Shown here in pieces: positions 17,615-26,356 of a stretch of DNA of 64,000 nucleotides (positions are counted from its first letter, which is position 1; the number at the start of each line of letters is the position of its first letter). A model generated the notes under the pieces. That model was not told the origin of the DNA. It saw only the letters and a list, made by a program, of their open reading frames with translations, and ran no database searches. This DNA comes from Paenibacillus luteus. Lineage in GTDB: Bacteria; Bacillota; Bacilli; Paenibacillales; Paenibacillaceae. A program made the position numbers and the translations under genes. The stretch spans positions 275,757 to 339,756 of the forward strand of contig NZ_SKCD01000055.1 in NCBI RefSeq assembly GCF_006542765.1. Direction: 5' to 3'.

Positions 17615-19441
17615 TCACAATGAATGTGACGTGAAGTGCTCCAAAAGCAGCTTGAGCTGCAGGGATAGGGAGAGCGGGTCGAAGCCGTAGAAAATATCAG
17701 CGTTTGATTCGTACACCCGGTTGTTTTGGACGGCAGGAAGCGATTTCCAAACGCTGGAATGGGCTAACTGTTCGGAGGGCTCCACCCAGTGCGAAGGATA
17801 ATGATGCAAAATAATATGATCACCGGCATATTCGGGCAAGTCCTGAAGCGGAATCCATTCGTTCAGCTTGCGTTGTTCGATGATATTCGCCTGCACGATG
17901 GCTGGCGCTTTAAGCTGCAGCCCTTGATAGATGAGCGGTCCGCCCATGCTTCGCAAGTCCCCGTATACGTAAATTTTTTCGGATACAATCTTTAAAATGG
18001 TTACTGTCTCAGAGTCGTCGATTCGCTTAGCCAATTGTTTGCGGGCATCTTCGAGCTGCCTATCGAATTGCGCAAGCCATCCCTCACACGACTCGCGTTT
18101 CCCCACAGCGTCGGCAATCATTCGAAACTGCTCGCGCCAATTCATCTTATCGTATGCTAAGGGAAGAACCGGAGCTATTTCACGGAGTGCCTCCAGCCCT
18201 TGTGACTCCATGTAGCACAAAATAAGGTCGGGTTTTTCGTGAGAGACAAGCTCCTCGCTTTCCTGGCTCCACCAGTCGATGCGTTGAAACCCGGATAGCG
18301 AGAGCTTTGTTCCGTAATGCTCAAGCATCCAAGGATCGATATGGCCGAGCCTGGGTACTATTCCAAGCGTAAGTAAACAGGAGGTTGCGTTCGGAATAAG
18401 CGATACAAACTGCTTAGGGCGCTTAGCGTAGGCGGAAGGAGATTCGCCGATGAGCTGCTTAAACTTGCGGCTGAAATAGTACTCGTTCTTGATGCCGACC
18501 TCCTTGGAAATACTGCTAATAGTGGCGTTCGATAGCTGCAGCAGCTCTCTAGCCTTCTCGATGCGGAGGCGGGTGAGATAATCGACGAAGCTTGTGCCTT
18601 TCTCTTTCTTGAACATGCGTGAGAAGTAGGAGGGACTAATTCTGTTCATTCTCGCGAGAAGTTCCCTAGACAGCTCCTCTCGGTAATGCTCCCGCATATA
18701 GGCGACAGCGCGCTCGATCGTGGATTTGCTGTCGAACGGGTGCGAGGAGCTCTCCTCTTGGAAAATAAGGTGAAGCAGCTCGTAGAAGAGCAGCTGCGCT
18801 TGAAACAAATGGCGATAAGGCTCGCCTGTGGCTGCTTTCTTCAGCTGTTTCACAAGCTGGTGGGCACGGTAGGCGGAAGACAGCCGGACTTCACCGAACT
18901 GTGGCCAATCCAACTTTTTTCGGAAGTATTGCCGATCTGGGCTCAAGGGAGCTGTCTCGCCTACAACGTCGAAGGTGATTTTATCGAGCTCAAGCATTTG
19001 GTCATTCTCGTTAAATAAATGCATGCCGCTGCCTGCATGGCAGAATAAGGCTGTGTCCTGCTTTAGCTCATGCTTGCGCCCGTTCATATAGAGAATTCCG
19101 CTACCTTGGCGTACCATAATTAGCAGGTCTGAATCAGCAACATTCCACTCCTTCTGCGAGTACGGAGCATAGGTGAGGGATTGAATTTCCTTCGGTACAA
19201 AAATAGAGGAGTCCAGCAACTCACGGCTTATTTTCTCGCTGAGGGGTGAGGTTGCCTTGCTTTGGTGCTGCTGTTCCTTCAGGACGAGCCGCATAGCATC
19301 TGCCTCTTGATCGGATAAGCGGCCGATATGCTTGATTAGACGATGCTTATTTTTTCCATATTCATCCTTGTAAGTGGCGACGATTTTGTAATAGCTATAG
19401 GTTTTTCCATTTTTGGTTACGGTGCTTTTTTTCAAAAACAT
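17615..19441 (-). CDS. Btr-like AraC regulator with siderophore-binding domain and transposase-like N-terminus
   Basis: A 608-residue regulator. Residues about 75-200 form a cupin-type AraC sensor region; 242-337 are a double HTH (LARMNRISPSYFSRMFKKEK and VGIKNEYYFSRKFKQLIGES); 345-600 resemble an iron-siderophore binding protein (KPDLILCYMESQGLEALREI). This matches Bacillus Btr (YbbB), which activates siderophore import when it binds the iron-siderophore. The first 62 residues are unusual: MFLKKSTVTKNGKTYSYYKI, then HRLIKHIGRLSDQEAD, resemble the start of IS1634/IS4-type transposases. The start is supported by GAAGGAG eight bases before ATG 19441. It is followed on the same strand by the siderophore-binding gene, its likely target. 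Confidence 0.88.
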   Translation of the reverse strand: MFLKKSTVTKNGKTYSYYKIVATYKDEYGKNKHRLIKHIGRLSDQEADAMRLVLKEQQHQSKATSPLSEKISRELLDSSIFVPKEIQSLTYAPYSQKEWNVADSDLLIMVRQGSGILYMNGRKHELKQDTALFCHAGSGMHLFNENDQMLELDKITFDVVGETAPLSPDRQYFRKKLDWPQFGEVRLSSAYRAHQLVKQLKKAATGEPYRHLFQAQLLFYELLHLIFQEESSSHPFDSKSTIERAVAYMREHYREELSRELLARMNRISPSYFSRMFKKEKGTSFVDYLTRLRIEKARELLQLSNATISSISKEVGIKNEYYFSRKFKQLIGESPSAYAKRPKQFVSLIPNATSCLLTLGIVPRLGHIDPWMLEHYGTKLSLSGFQRIDWWSQESEELVSHEKPDLILCYMESQGLEALREIAPVLPLAYDKMNWREQFRMIADAVGKRESCEGWLAQFDRQLEDARKQLAKRIDDSETVTILKIVSEKIYVYGDLRSMGGPLIYQGLQLKAPAIVQANIIEQRKLNEWIPLQDLPEYAGDHIILHHYPSHWVEPSEQLAHSSVWKSLPAVQNNRVYESNADIFYGFDPLSLSLQLKLLLEHFTSHSL

Positions 19442-19652
19442 AGGAAGGCTCCTTCATAAAGGTAGGGACTATTTTGGGGACTTTTTTAGCATACCATAAC
19501 ATTGCTGTATCCGTTCATTCTAGTTGCCATGAAGGACGGAAATAGTCATTTCAATTGAGATAGCTGTAGATGGATGAGGGCATGCTTCGGTATAATGGCA
19601 AAATGACAGACCGTGAAAACAAAAATAGCGATTGGAAACGAGGGGAAGCTGC

Positions 19653-20291
19653 ATGTCACCAAGAAATGTGGAGAAAGACAAGCTCATGCGCGAGAAGCGA
19701 ATGCAGCATATTTTGGATTGTGCGCTAAAGGTCATGGCAATTAACGGGTTCCAATTGACGAGCATACAGGATATTGCAAGGGAAGCGAATGTTAGCGTCG
19801 GCAATGTTTATCATTATTTTGCATCGAAGGAAGAAATATTTAGCGAGGTGCTGCGTTCGGGACAGACCACTTACGGCAAGTATGTTTCAGAGGTAGCGGC
19901 GATGGATATAGACGCAATTACGAAGCTGCGGGGCATCATGTCATCTTGGCTGTCGATTCGCGAGAATTGGGCGTTTACGATTCTGATGCATACGGCAAGA
20001 CTGTCGGAGGCTACACCGCCAGATATCAAAAAAGCAATCACGGAGCGGTTTACAACGAACTTGAATCCTGTGGCGGCTATTATGCGGGAGGGTATAGAGA
20101 AGGGCGTCATTGTGGATGAGGACCCACTGCAGCTGGCCTTTTATTTTGTTAGCTTAATCCAAGGCTTGACGCTGCAAAGGCCGCCTGATTATGAGGTTCC
20201 TGTTGATATCAATGTCGATGCGATGATCCGTTTGTTTGAAGTGAAAGAAGCCCGCAGACCGATAGCGAAAAAAAGAGTTGACAAAGCATGA
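19653..20291 (+). CDS. TetR/AcrR-family transcriptional regulator
   Basis: A 212-residue regulator with an N-terminal TetR HTH (about 15-65): RMQHILDCALKVMAINGF, then TSIQDIAREANVSVGNVYHYFASKEE. The C-terminal ligand-binding region is not informative about the ligand. The ATG at 19653 follows GAGGGGA; the frame is open to a TTG at 19632. A TATAAT lies at 19591. It precedes a sulfonate-type ABC operon by about 300 bp on the same strand, so it may control that operon, but this is inferred from position only. Confidence 0.88.
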   Translation: MSPRNVEKDKLMREKRMQHILDCALKVMAINGFQLTSIQDIAREANVSVGNVYHYFASKEEIFSEVLRSGQTTYGKYVSEVAAMDIDAITKLRGIMSSWLSIRENWAFTILMHTARLSEATPPDIKKAITERFTTNLNPVAAIMREGIEKGVIVDEDPLQLAFYFVSLIQGLTLQRPPDYEVPVDINVDAMIRLFEVKEARRPIAKKRVDKA

Positions 20292-20353
20292 GGCGTACGG
20301 CAAAATAAGCAACATAACAAACCGAATACATATTCAACTTGTAAGAATCGCAT

Positions 20354-20482
20354 ATGTATGGACAAATCGACCAGACCGCTGGAGATTTAACGTTCCTTTT
20401 GGAGATGGGGCACAGGATAGGCGTATGCCTAGATAAAGTGCTTCTTGATCTTCTTGACGAAACGGCTGCCGTTGCCAAATAA
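20354..20482 (+). CDS. Candidate 42-residue protein between regulator and ABC operon
   Basis: A short frame from ATG 20354 to TAA 20482. The translation has an amphipathic, protein-like C-terminal half (GVCLDKVLLDLLDETAAVAK). There is only a weak upstream purine stretch (GTAAGAA) and no recognised family. It may be a real small protein, the remnant of a longer gene, or chance. Confidence 0.25.
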   Translation: MYGQIDQTAGDLTFLLEMGHRIGVCLDKVLLDLLDETAAVAK

Positions 20483-20589
20483 AAGACGGAGACAGCCGCT
20501 TTCGCATACGAGACGTTAAGTCTTTTTATTTTAGCATAAAACCAAGTAAACGGGTGCGAATAATATTGTATGTTGAAAGGAGCTTTCCT

Positions 20590-21366
20590 ATGGCTGCAGA
20601 AATGCTCGTCGTGCAGGAGTTGAACAAGACGTTTGCGACACCAACGGGCGATGTTATTGCCTTGAATCGAATCGGGCTTCAGGTGAAGCAAGGAGAATTT
20701 ATTACGATTATCGGTCCAAGCGGCTGTGGCAAGAGTACTTTGCTCAAGATTGTAGCCGGACTCGATACGCGTTATGAAGGGACGGTGCTGCTGAACGGAA
20801 AACCGATTGACGGTCCGAGTATCGAGAAGGGATTTATTTTTCAGGAGCCTCGGCTGTTCCCTTGGCTGACGGTAGAGAAGAACATTGCGGCAAACCTTTC
20901 ACTCCGCAAGCCAGAGGTACGGAAGCGTGTGGATGAACTCATTGAGCTCGTACGGCTGAAGGGCTTTGAGCAATCGTATCCGCGTGAGTTGTCCGGCGGG
21001 ATGGCCCAGCGCGTTGCGATTGCGAGGGCGCTGCTGCGCAGCCCTGATATTTTGCTGCTGGATGAGCCGTTCGGTGCGTTGGATGCTTTCACTAGGTCGC
21101 ATATGCAGGAGGTGCTGCTCGACATCTGGCAGAAAAACCGGACGACGATGCTGTTCGTCACGCATGATTTGGATGAAGCGGTATTTTTGGGTGAACGGGT
21201 CGTTATTATGAATCCGCGTCCAGGGCATATCCGCCATATATTGCCGATTAATCTGCCTTATCCTAGGAAAAGATCGGGAAACGCATTTCAAGAGCTGCGC
21301 CATAGAGTGCTGAGTGAGTTTGAGAAAGTAGAAGGTCCTGACATTGATGAGGGTGCAGGCATTTAA
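20590..21366 (+). CDS. ABC transporter ATP-binding protein, SsuB/TauB type
   Basis: A 258-residue ATPase that powers import through the two permeases downstream. Visible motifs are Walker A (GPSGCGKST), Q-loop (FQEPRLFPWLTV), the signature LSGGMAQRVAIARALL, Walker B (ILLLDEPFGALD) and the switch His in VTHDLDEA. The FQEPRLFPW form is characteristic of nitrate/sulfonate/taurine importers. The ATG at 20590 follows AAAGGAG; an upstream GTG at 20554 lacks a site. It is the first gene of an operon of ATPase, binding protein, two permeases and a monooxygenase. Confidence 0.9.
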   Translation: MAAEMLVVQELNKTFATPTGDVIALNRIGLQVKQGEFITIIGPSGCGKSTLLKIVAGLDTRYEGTVLLNGKPIDGPSIEKGFIFQEPRLFPWLTVEKNIAANLSLRKPEVRKRVDELIELVRLKGFEQSYPRELSGGMAQRVAIARALLRSPDILLLDEPFGALDAFTRSHMQEVLLDIWQKNRTTMLFVTHDLDEAVFLGERVVIMNPRPGHIRHILPINLPYPRKRSGNAFQELRHRVLSEFEKVEGPDIDEGAGI

Positions 21367-21415
21367 TCGGTTTATTAGTTTTTCACTATATAGAGGCGAT
21401 GGGGAGAGATGTAGG

Positions 21416-22471
21416 ATGAAGAGGCAATTACGGTGGCTTACGGCAGCAATCATGATTATGGCGGTGTTTATCAGCGGCTGCGCGGCGAATGGAAATGGCA
21501 AGTCCGGCGGCAATAACGCAAGCGGCAACAAGGCAGGCGATGAGAAGGCGGCAAACGAAGAGGTTGGTACCGATAAGTATAAGGGCTTGACCGTAACGAT
21601 TGGTTATCAGGGCAGCGGCGGCTTGTTCGGTAAAGCGATTGAGGAAAAATGGTTTGAAGAGGAATTCGACAAGCTGGGCGTGAAGGTGGAGTTCGCGGAA
21701 TTCCAAAGCGGGCCGCCGATGACAGAGGCGATGGCTTCCAACCGCCTTGATTTTGCGGGACTGGGCAACATGCCAATCATTGCCGCTCAAGCGGCGGACA
21801 TTAAATTTACCGTCATTTCGCAAGCGCTGGAAGGCAAAAACAATGTGGCGATTATTGTACCGAAAGATAGTGCTATTCAATCGATTTCGGATTTGAAGGG
21901 CAAGAAGGTTTCGGTAGCTAAAGGCAGCAACGCCTACAATTTCTTGTATCGCGGCTTGGAGGGTGCGGGCTTAAAGTCTTCGGATTTGGAAATTATTCCA
22001 TTACAGCCGGATGAAGCGCAGCCGGCATTCGAATCAGGCAAAATTGACGCATGGGCGACGTGGGACCCGAATATTACGCTGAACACGCTGCAAGACAAAG
22101 CAAGAGTGCTGGCTGACGGCGAGCAGCTGGGCGTATTGTCGCCATCGTTCTACATTGCTAGAAAACAATTTGCGGATGAGTATCCTGAATTGGTAACCCT
22201 ATATCTGAAAGTATTGGATAAAACGCTGAAATGGGAAAATGACAATTGGGATGAAGCGCTTGACCGTTATGCTGCGGAACGCAGCGTTCCCAAAGCACTG
22301 ATTGAGGCAATCTTCGTTCGTTCAAAATCAATCAGTATTCCAGTTTCGGATGAAATCATTGCCGAACAGCAGAAAACGGCCGATTTCCAATTTGAGATTA
22401 AATCGATTCGCAAGAAAATTGACGTATCCGAGGTTTTTGACAACACGTTTATTGAAGAGGCGCAGAAGTAA
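21416..22471 (+). CDS. Aliphatic sulfonate-type ABC substrate-binding lipoprotein
   Basis: A 351-residue lipoprotein with a lipobox at VFISGCAAN and a Gly/Asn/Lys-rich spacer. The mature part has the SsuA/TauA fold: LTVTIGYQGSGGLFGKAIEEKW, MASNRLDFAGLGNMP, and KIDAWATWDPNITL. These mark binding proteins for organosulfonates. The ATG at 21416 has a GGAGAG-type site; the frame extends upstream into the ATPase gene. Its position between ATPase and permeases fits an ssuBAC-like operon. The precise ligand is not shown. Confidence 0.88.
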   Translation: MKRQLRWLTAAIMIMAVFISGCAANGNGKSGGNNASGNKAGDEKAANEEVGTDKYKGLTVTIGYQGSGGLFGKAIEEKWFEEEFDKLGVKVEFAEFQSGPPMTEAMASNRLDFAGLGNMPIIAAQAADIKFTVISQALEGKNNVAIIVPKDSAIQSISDLKGKKVSVAKGSNAYNFLYRGLEGAGLKSSDLEIIPLQPDEAQPAFESGKIDAWATWDPNITLNTLQDKARVLADGEQLGVLSPSFYIARKQFADEYPELVTLYLKVLDKTLKWENDNWDEALDRYAAERSVPKALIEAIFVRSKSISIPVSDEIIAEQQKTADFQFEIKSIRKKIDVSEVFDNTFIEEAQK

Positions 22472-22507
22472 GTAGTCTGAAAAAGATAATGAAACGAGGC
22501 GTTTGTT

Positions 22508-23359
22508 ATGCAGCAAGCAGAAACGAAAAGGGTAGTGCCAGGGCACATTCGCGCAGAGAAACGCAGGCAACCGAGCCGGTTCTCTATACAGTCGGTCAAT
22601 CTTTTGCTAGGCGTACTGCTGCCCGTCATCCTGCTTGCTGTGTGGCAAATTGCGGGAATGATGGGCAAGCTCAACCCGACGCTGCTGCCGACGCCAGGCG
22701 TGATTGTACAGGAGTTCGTCAGCTTAGCGGCTTCGGGTGAACTGCTTCGGCATCTTGGCGTATCGACCTGGCGCGCCGTACTTGGGTTCTTGCTCGGCGG
22801 CGGGCTCGGTCTTGCAGCTGGCCTTTGGGTGGGCTTCTCTTACAAGACGGAGCGGCTCATTGATCCATCGCTGCAAATGCTTCGTACATTGCCGCATCTG
22901 GCGGTGGCGCCATTGTTTATTTTGTGGTTCGGATTTGACGAGACATCCAAAATTCTGTTGATCGCCAAAGGAGCGTTTTTCCCGCTTTATGTGAACACGT
23001 TTCTAGGTATTCGATCGGTAGACGGCAAGCTGTTCGATGTTGCTCGCGTGCTGCAGTTCAGCCGCTGGCAGATGATCAGCAAGCTGGTGCTGCCGGCTTC
23101 GCTCCCGAATATTTTTCTCGGCATGCGGTTGTCTATTGGCGTTGCTTGGCTCGGTCTGGTCGTGGCGGAAATGATGGGCTCCAGCTCGGGAATTGGTTTC
23201 TTGATTAACGATGCGCGTTATTTCTCGATTACATCCGTCGTGTTTGTAGGCATCATTGTATTCGCACTTGTCGGAAAGCTGACGGATTCGCTGGTTAAGC
23301 TGCTGGAGAGAAGATTGCTGAGATGGCAGGACAGCTACAAAGGGGGAGACGCATCATGA
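22508..23359 (+). CDS. Sulfonate-type ABC transporter permease 1
   Basis: A 283-residue inner-membrane permease of the SsuC/TauC type, with six or so hydrophobic segments and a cytoplasmic EAA-like loop (FDVARVLQFSRWQMISKLVLPASLP). The family motif PTPGVIVQEF near the first periplasmic loop and AEMMGSSSGIGFLINDARY near the end are present. ATG 22508 lies 36 bp after the binding-protein stop with a modest CGAGG site. Its stop overlaps the start of the second permease by four bases. Confidence 0.9.
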   Translation: MQQAETKRVVPGHIRAEKRRQPSRFSIQSVNLLLGVLLPVILLAVWQIAGMMGKLNPTLLPTPGVIVQEFVSLAASGELLRHLGVSTWRAVLGFLLGGGLGLAAGLWVGFSYKTERLIDPSLQMLRTLPHLAVAPLFILWFGFDETSKILLIAKGAFFPLYVNTFLGIRSVDGKLFDVARVLQFSRWQMISKLVLPASLPNIFLGMRLSIGVAWLGLVVAEMMGSSSGIGFLINDARYFSITSVVFVGIIVFALVGKLTDSLVKLLERRLLRWQDSYKGGDAS

Positions 23360-24177
23360 GCGGTCAAGTGGTGGAGAAGAAAACGGCCAATCGTGCCGCA
23401 GGCGGGGACTGGCTCAGCCGGATTCCTAAATCACTGCATGGTTGGATCGTGCCGCTCGTGATTACAGCCATCTGGCAGGCGGTCACGGGTATGGGGCTGT
23501 TGTCGGAGACAATTCTACCCACTCCCCTTGCCATTCTAAAGAGCTTTGCTGCCCTTGGCGCCAGCGGAGAATTGTTTGAGCATTTGGGCATTAGCATTTA
23601 CCGCGCCGGCATGGGCTTTTTTCTGGGAGGCACGCTGGGTTTGCTGCTCGGCTTGTTCTCGGGACTTGGCAAGGTCGTGGAGAAGACGCTTGACCCATCG
23701 CTGCAAATGCTGCGCACCGTGCCTTTGCTCTCCGTTATTCCGCTATTTATATTGTGGTTTGGCATCGGTGAGTTTTCTAAGGTTTTACTTATCGGACTTG
23801 GGGCTTTCTTCCCGGTTTACGTGAATACGTTCCTTGGCATACGGAGCACCGACGCGAAGTTGTGCGAAGTGTCTCGGATTTTTCAATACACGAAGCTCCA
23901 GCAGGTTACGAAGCTCATTATTCCTGCTGCTCTTCCTAATATTTTGCTCGGCGTAAGGCTGTCGCTTGGTGTTTCCTGGCTGCTGCTGGTCGTAGCGGAA
24001 ATGATGGGCACGAGCGCGGGCATTGGTTATATGATTCAGGATGCAAGAGCCTATTCGGAGACGGAAATTGTTTTTGTCGGCATTATCATTTTTGCCGTTG
24101 TCGGCAAACTGTCGGATTCAGCGGTTCGCCTACTGGAAACGAGGTGGCTTCGCTGGCGCGATACGTATAAAGGGTAA
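23356..24177 (+). CDS. Sulfonate-type ABC transporter permease 2
   Basis: A 273-residue permease strongly similar to the one before it: both share the motifs SLQMLRT, LFILWFG, YVNTFLGIRS and VAEMMG, pointing to tandem duplication. It has the same membrane topology and an EAA-like loop (CEVSRIFQYTKLQQVTKLIIPAALP). The ATG at 23356 overlaps the TGA of permease 1, and GGGGGAG lies just upstream. Two permeases may form a heterodimer here, whereas ssu systems usually use one permease twice. Confidence 0.9.
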   Translation: MSGQVVEKKTANRAAGGDWLSRIPKSLHGWIVPLVITAIWQAVTGMGLLSETILPTPLAILKSFAALGASGELFEHLGISIYRAGMGFFLGGTLGLLLGLFSGLGKVVEKTLDPSLQMLRTVPLLSVIPLFILWFGIGEFSKVLLIGLGAFFPVYVNTFLGIRSTDAKLCEVSRIFQYTKLQQVTKLIIPAALPNILLGVRLSLGVSWLLLVVAEMMGTSAGIGYMIQDARAYSETEIVFVGIIIFAVVGKLSDSAVRLLETRWLRWRDTYKG

Positions 24178-24212
24178 GGACATCGATGGTTGGGAGAGGC
24201 AGGTAATTAATT

Positions 24213-25568
24213 ATGGGGAAACGGCACGAGCAACTCCATCTGGGAGCTTTCATTTATTATGCGGGGCATCACCATGCGGGCTGGCGGCATCCGGATTCAG
24301 GCGTCGAGGGCATGTTCGACGTGAAGTTTTATCGGGAGCTGGCACAGACTGCCGAACGCGGCAAGCTGGATATGATTTTTTTCGCGGATTTATTGTATGC
24401 AACGAATGTGGGCCAAGCGGTCGCCGGCATGCTGGAGCCGATCACGCTGTTATCCGCGCTGTCGGCAGCTACCGAGAAAATCGGCTTGACGGCAACCGTC
24501 TCGACGACGTACAACGAGCCGTTTAACGTAGCGCGTAAGTTTTCTTCGCTTGACCATATTAGCGGCGGGCGCGCAGGCTGGAATATTGTCACCTCGCAGC
24601 TGGATATAGAGGCTCATAATTATGGCCGGCCGGAGCATCCGGAGCATGGCCTTCGTTACGAGATGGCGCGAGAGTTCGTTGATGTCGTTACGCGTTTATG
24701 GGATAGCTGGGAGGACGGGGCGCTTGTGCTTGATCGCCAGGCGAACCAATTTGCCGATGAGGCAAAAGTGAAGCCTGTGGACTATAGCGGACAATGGTAT
24801 TCGACGAAAGGGCCGCTTAACGTGCCGAGGTCGCCGCAAGGCTATCCGGTGCTCATCCAAGCGGGCTCGTCTGAGCCGGGTAAAGATTTTGCCGCGAGTA
24901 CGGGCGAGGTGATCTTTACGGCACAGCAATCGCTGGAATCGGCCAAGGCGTTCTATGAGAGCGTGAATAACAAGCTTGGCGATTACGGTAGAGAACGCGG
25001 AAGCCTGAAGATTATGCCGGGACTGTCGCCTGTCCTTGGAGCAACGGAGGAAGAGGCTAAGCAGCGATTCCAGGAGCTGCAGAAGCTTATTCCGGAATCG
25101 GCGATTGTCGGTTTTCTATCAGCCTTTCTCAGCTTTGATATTAGCGGCTACTCTCTTGATGAGCAACTGCCGGACATTCCCGATCCAGTCGAGGCGTCCA
25201 ATGGTATGAAAAGCCGCGTCCAGTTGATCATGGATCTGGCGCGTAAGGAACAGCTATCCATGCGTGATCTGGGCAGGCGAATACTCGGAGCGCGGGGGCA
25301 TCTGCAATTTGTGGGCACGCCTGAACAACTGGCGGATCTGATCCAGCTTTGGTTCGAGGAGTACGGCTGCGACGGCTTTAACATCATGGCGCCTGTCTTG
25401 CCGGGGGGTCTCGACGACTTCGTTAATCTGGTCGTGCCGATTCTTCAGAAGCGGGGGTTGTTCCGGAAGGATTACACGGGCAATACCCTTCGTGAGCATC
25501 TGGGCCTGGTACGTCCGAGCGAGCATCATTTCCGTAAGGCGCATCTGGTCGGGCAGGAACAGGCTTAG
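24213..25568 (+). CDS. FMNH2-dependent monooxygenase, NtaA/SnaA/DszA (LLM) family
   Basis: A 451-residue flavin-dependent monooxygenase of the bacterial-luciferase-like family. The N-terminal LGAFIYYAGHHHAGWRHPD is the family signature, and RAGWNIVTSQLD and GSSEPGKDFAA contribute to flavin binding. Relatives (NtaA, SnaA, DszA, SoxA) oxygenate chelators, antibiotics or organosulfur compounds using reduced FMN supplied by a separate reductase, which is not encoded nearby. Its place directly behind a sulfonate-type importer suggests it attacks the imported organosulfur substrate to release sulfite, by analogy with SsuD. A GGGAGAGGCAGG region precedes the ATG, and a terminator follows at 25576. 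Confidence 0.9.
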   Translation: MGKRHEQLHLGAFIYYAGHHHAGWRHPDSGVEGMFDVKFYRELAQTAERGKLDMIFFADLLYATNVGQAVAGMLEPITLLSALSAATEKIGLTATVSTTYNEPFNVARKFSSLDHISGGRAGWNIVTSQLDIEAHNYGRPEHPEHGLRYEMAREFVDVVTRLWDSWEDGALVLDRQANQFADEAKVKPVDYSGQWYSTKGPLNVPRSPQGYPVLIQAGSSEPGKDFAASTGEVIFTAQQSLESAKAFYESVNNKLGDYGRERGSLKIMPGLSPVLGATEEEAKQRFQELQKLIPESAIVGFLSAFLSFDISGYSLDEQLPDIPDPVEASNGMKSRVQLIMDLARKEQLSMRDLGRRILGARGHLQFVGTPEQLADLIQLWFEEYGCDGFNIMAPVLPGGLDDFVNLVVPILQKRGLFRKDYTGNTLREHLGLVRPSEHHFRKAHLVGQEQA

Positions 25569-25575
25569 AAAAAAA

Positions 25576-25628
25576 GTGACCCGGAAACGGCCTTTCTAAT
25601 AGAAAGGATCGCTCTTCCGGGTCTTTGC
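25576..25628 (+). terminator. Terminator closing the sulfonate operon
   Basis: A 9-bp stem (GACCCGGAA / TTCCGGGTC) enclosing a second hairpin (CCTTTCT/AGAAAGG) is followed by TTTGCTTGTT. Confidence 0.8.
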
Positions 25629-25702
25629 TTGTTAAGGCAGGGCTCTAAGGCGGACTTGCAGTGAGCGATAGGCATAAATACATACAACCTCAACCCATCC
25701 GC

Positions 25703-26356
25703 CTACAATAAAGTCTGAAGCCGAACAATTGCCTGGCCGCGGTCAATGACCTCCAATTTGCTATACAAATTGCTAATATAGTTGCGGGCCGTGCCCTCGG
25801 CAATATGCAGCGTGTCGGCAACTTCGCGATTGTTAAGTCCCTTGATGATCAGCTGTGCCAGCTCTTCTTCACGTTTAGTCAATTTGATGCGGTTCAGGTT
25901 GCTTTTTTGCATATATTCATATTCCTCGGTGAGCATGCTCATCCGGGCTGCCAATTTAGCCGCTACAGCAGCGGGGAGGATGAACTGTCCCGCTATGGTA
26001 TCGTGAATGGCAGCGATCATCTTGTCAGCGTCCATATCCTTCAGCATATAGCCGCTCGCTCCGTTTGCTAATCCCTCGACAATATAATCAATCTCGATAA
26101 AGGTAGTTAATATCAGAACGAACAGGTTCGGATGGCTTTGTTTAATCCGCTTTAACGCACTGATGCCATCCATAACGGGCATTTGAATATCAAGCAGCAC
26201 GAGATCAGGTTGAAGTGATTCGACCAGCTCACAAGCCTCTTCTCCATTTTTTGCCGCGCCTATAACTTCTAAATCATCTTCCAAATCCAGTATGGTGCGA
26301 AGTCCTTCCCTGGTTAGCAGCTGGTCGTCCGCAATGACAATTTTAATTTTTTTCAT
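25703..26356 (-). CDS. NarL/LuxR-family response regulator
   Basis: A 217-residue regulator with a receiver domain (acidic pocket ADDQ, phosphoacceptor Asp in LVLLDIQMPVMDG, Thr in LILTTF, Lys in MLKDMD) and a LuxR-type HTH (LTKREEELAQLIIKGLNNRE). It should be phosphorylated by the large hybrid sensor whose gene precedes it; the two genes overlap by four bases (ATGA), so the regulator is translationally coupled to its kinase. Targets are not evident in the window. Confidence 0.93.
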   Translation of the reverse strand: MKKIKIVIADDQLLTREGLRTILDLEDDLEVIGAAKNGEEACELVESLQPDLVLLDIQMPVMDGISALKRIKQSHPNLFVLILTTFIEIDYIVEGLANGASGYMLKDMDADKMIAAIHDTIAGQFILPAAVAAKLAARMSMLTEEYEYMQKSNLNRIKLTKREEELAQLIIKGLNNREVADTLHIAEGTARNYISNLYSKLEVIDRGQAIVRLQTLL

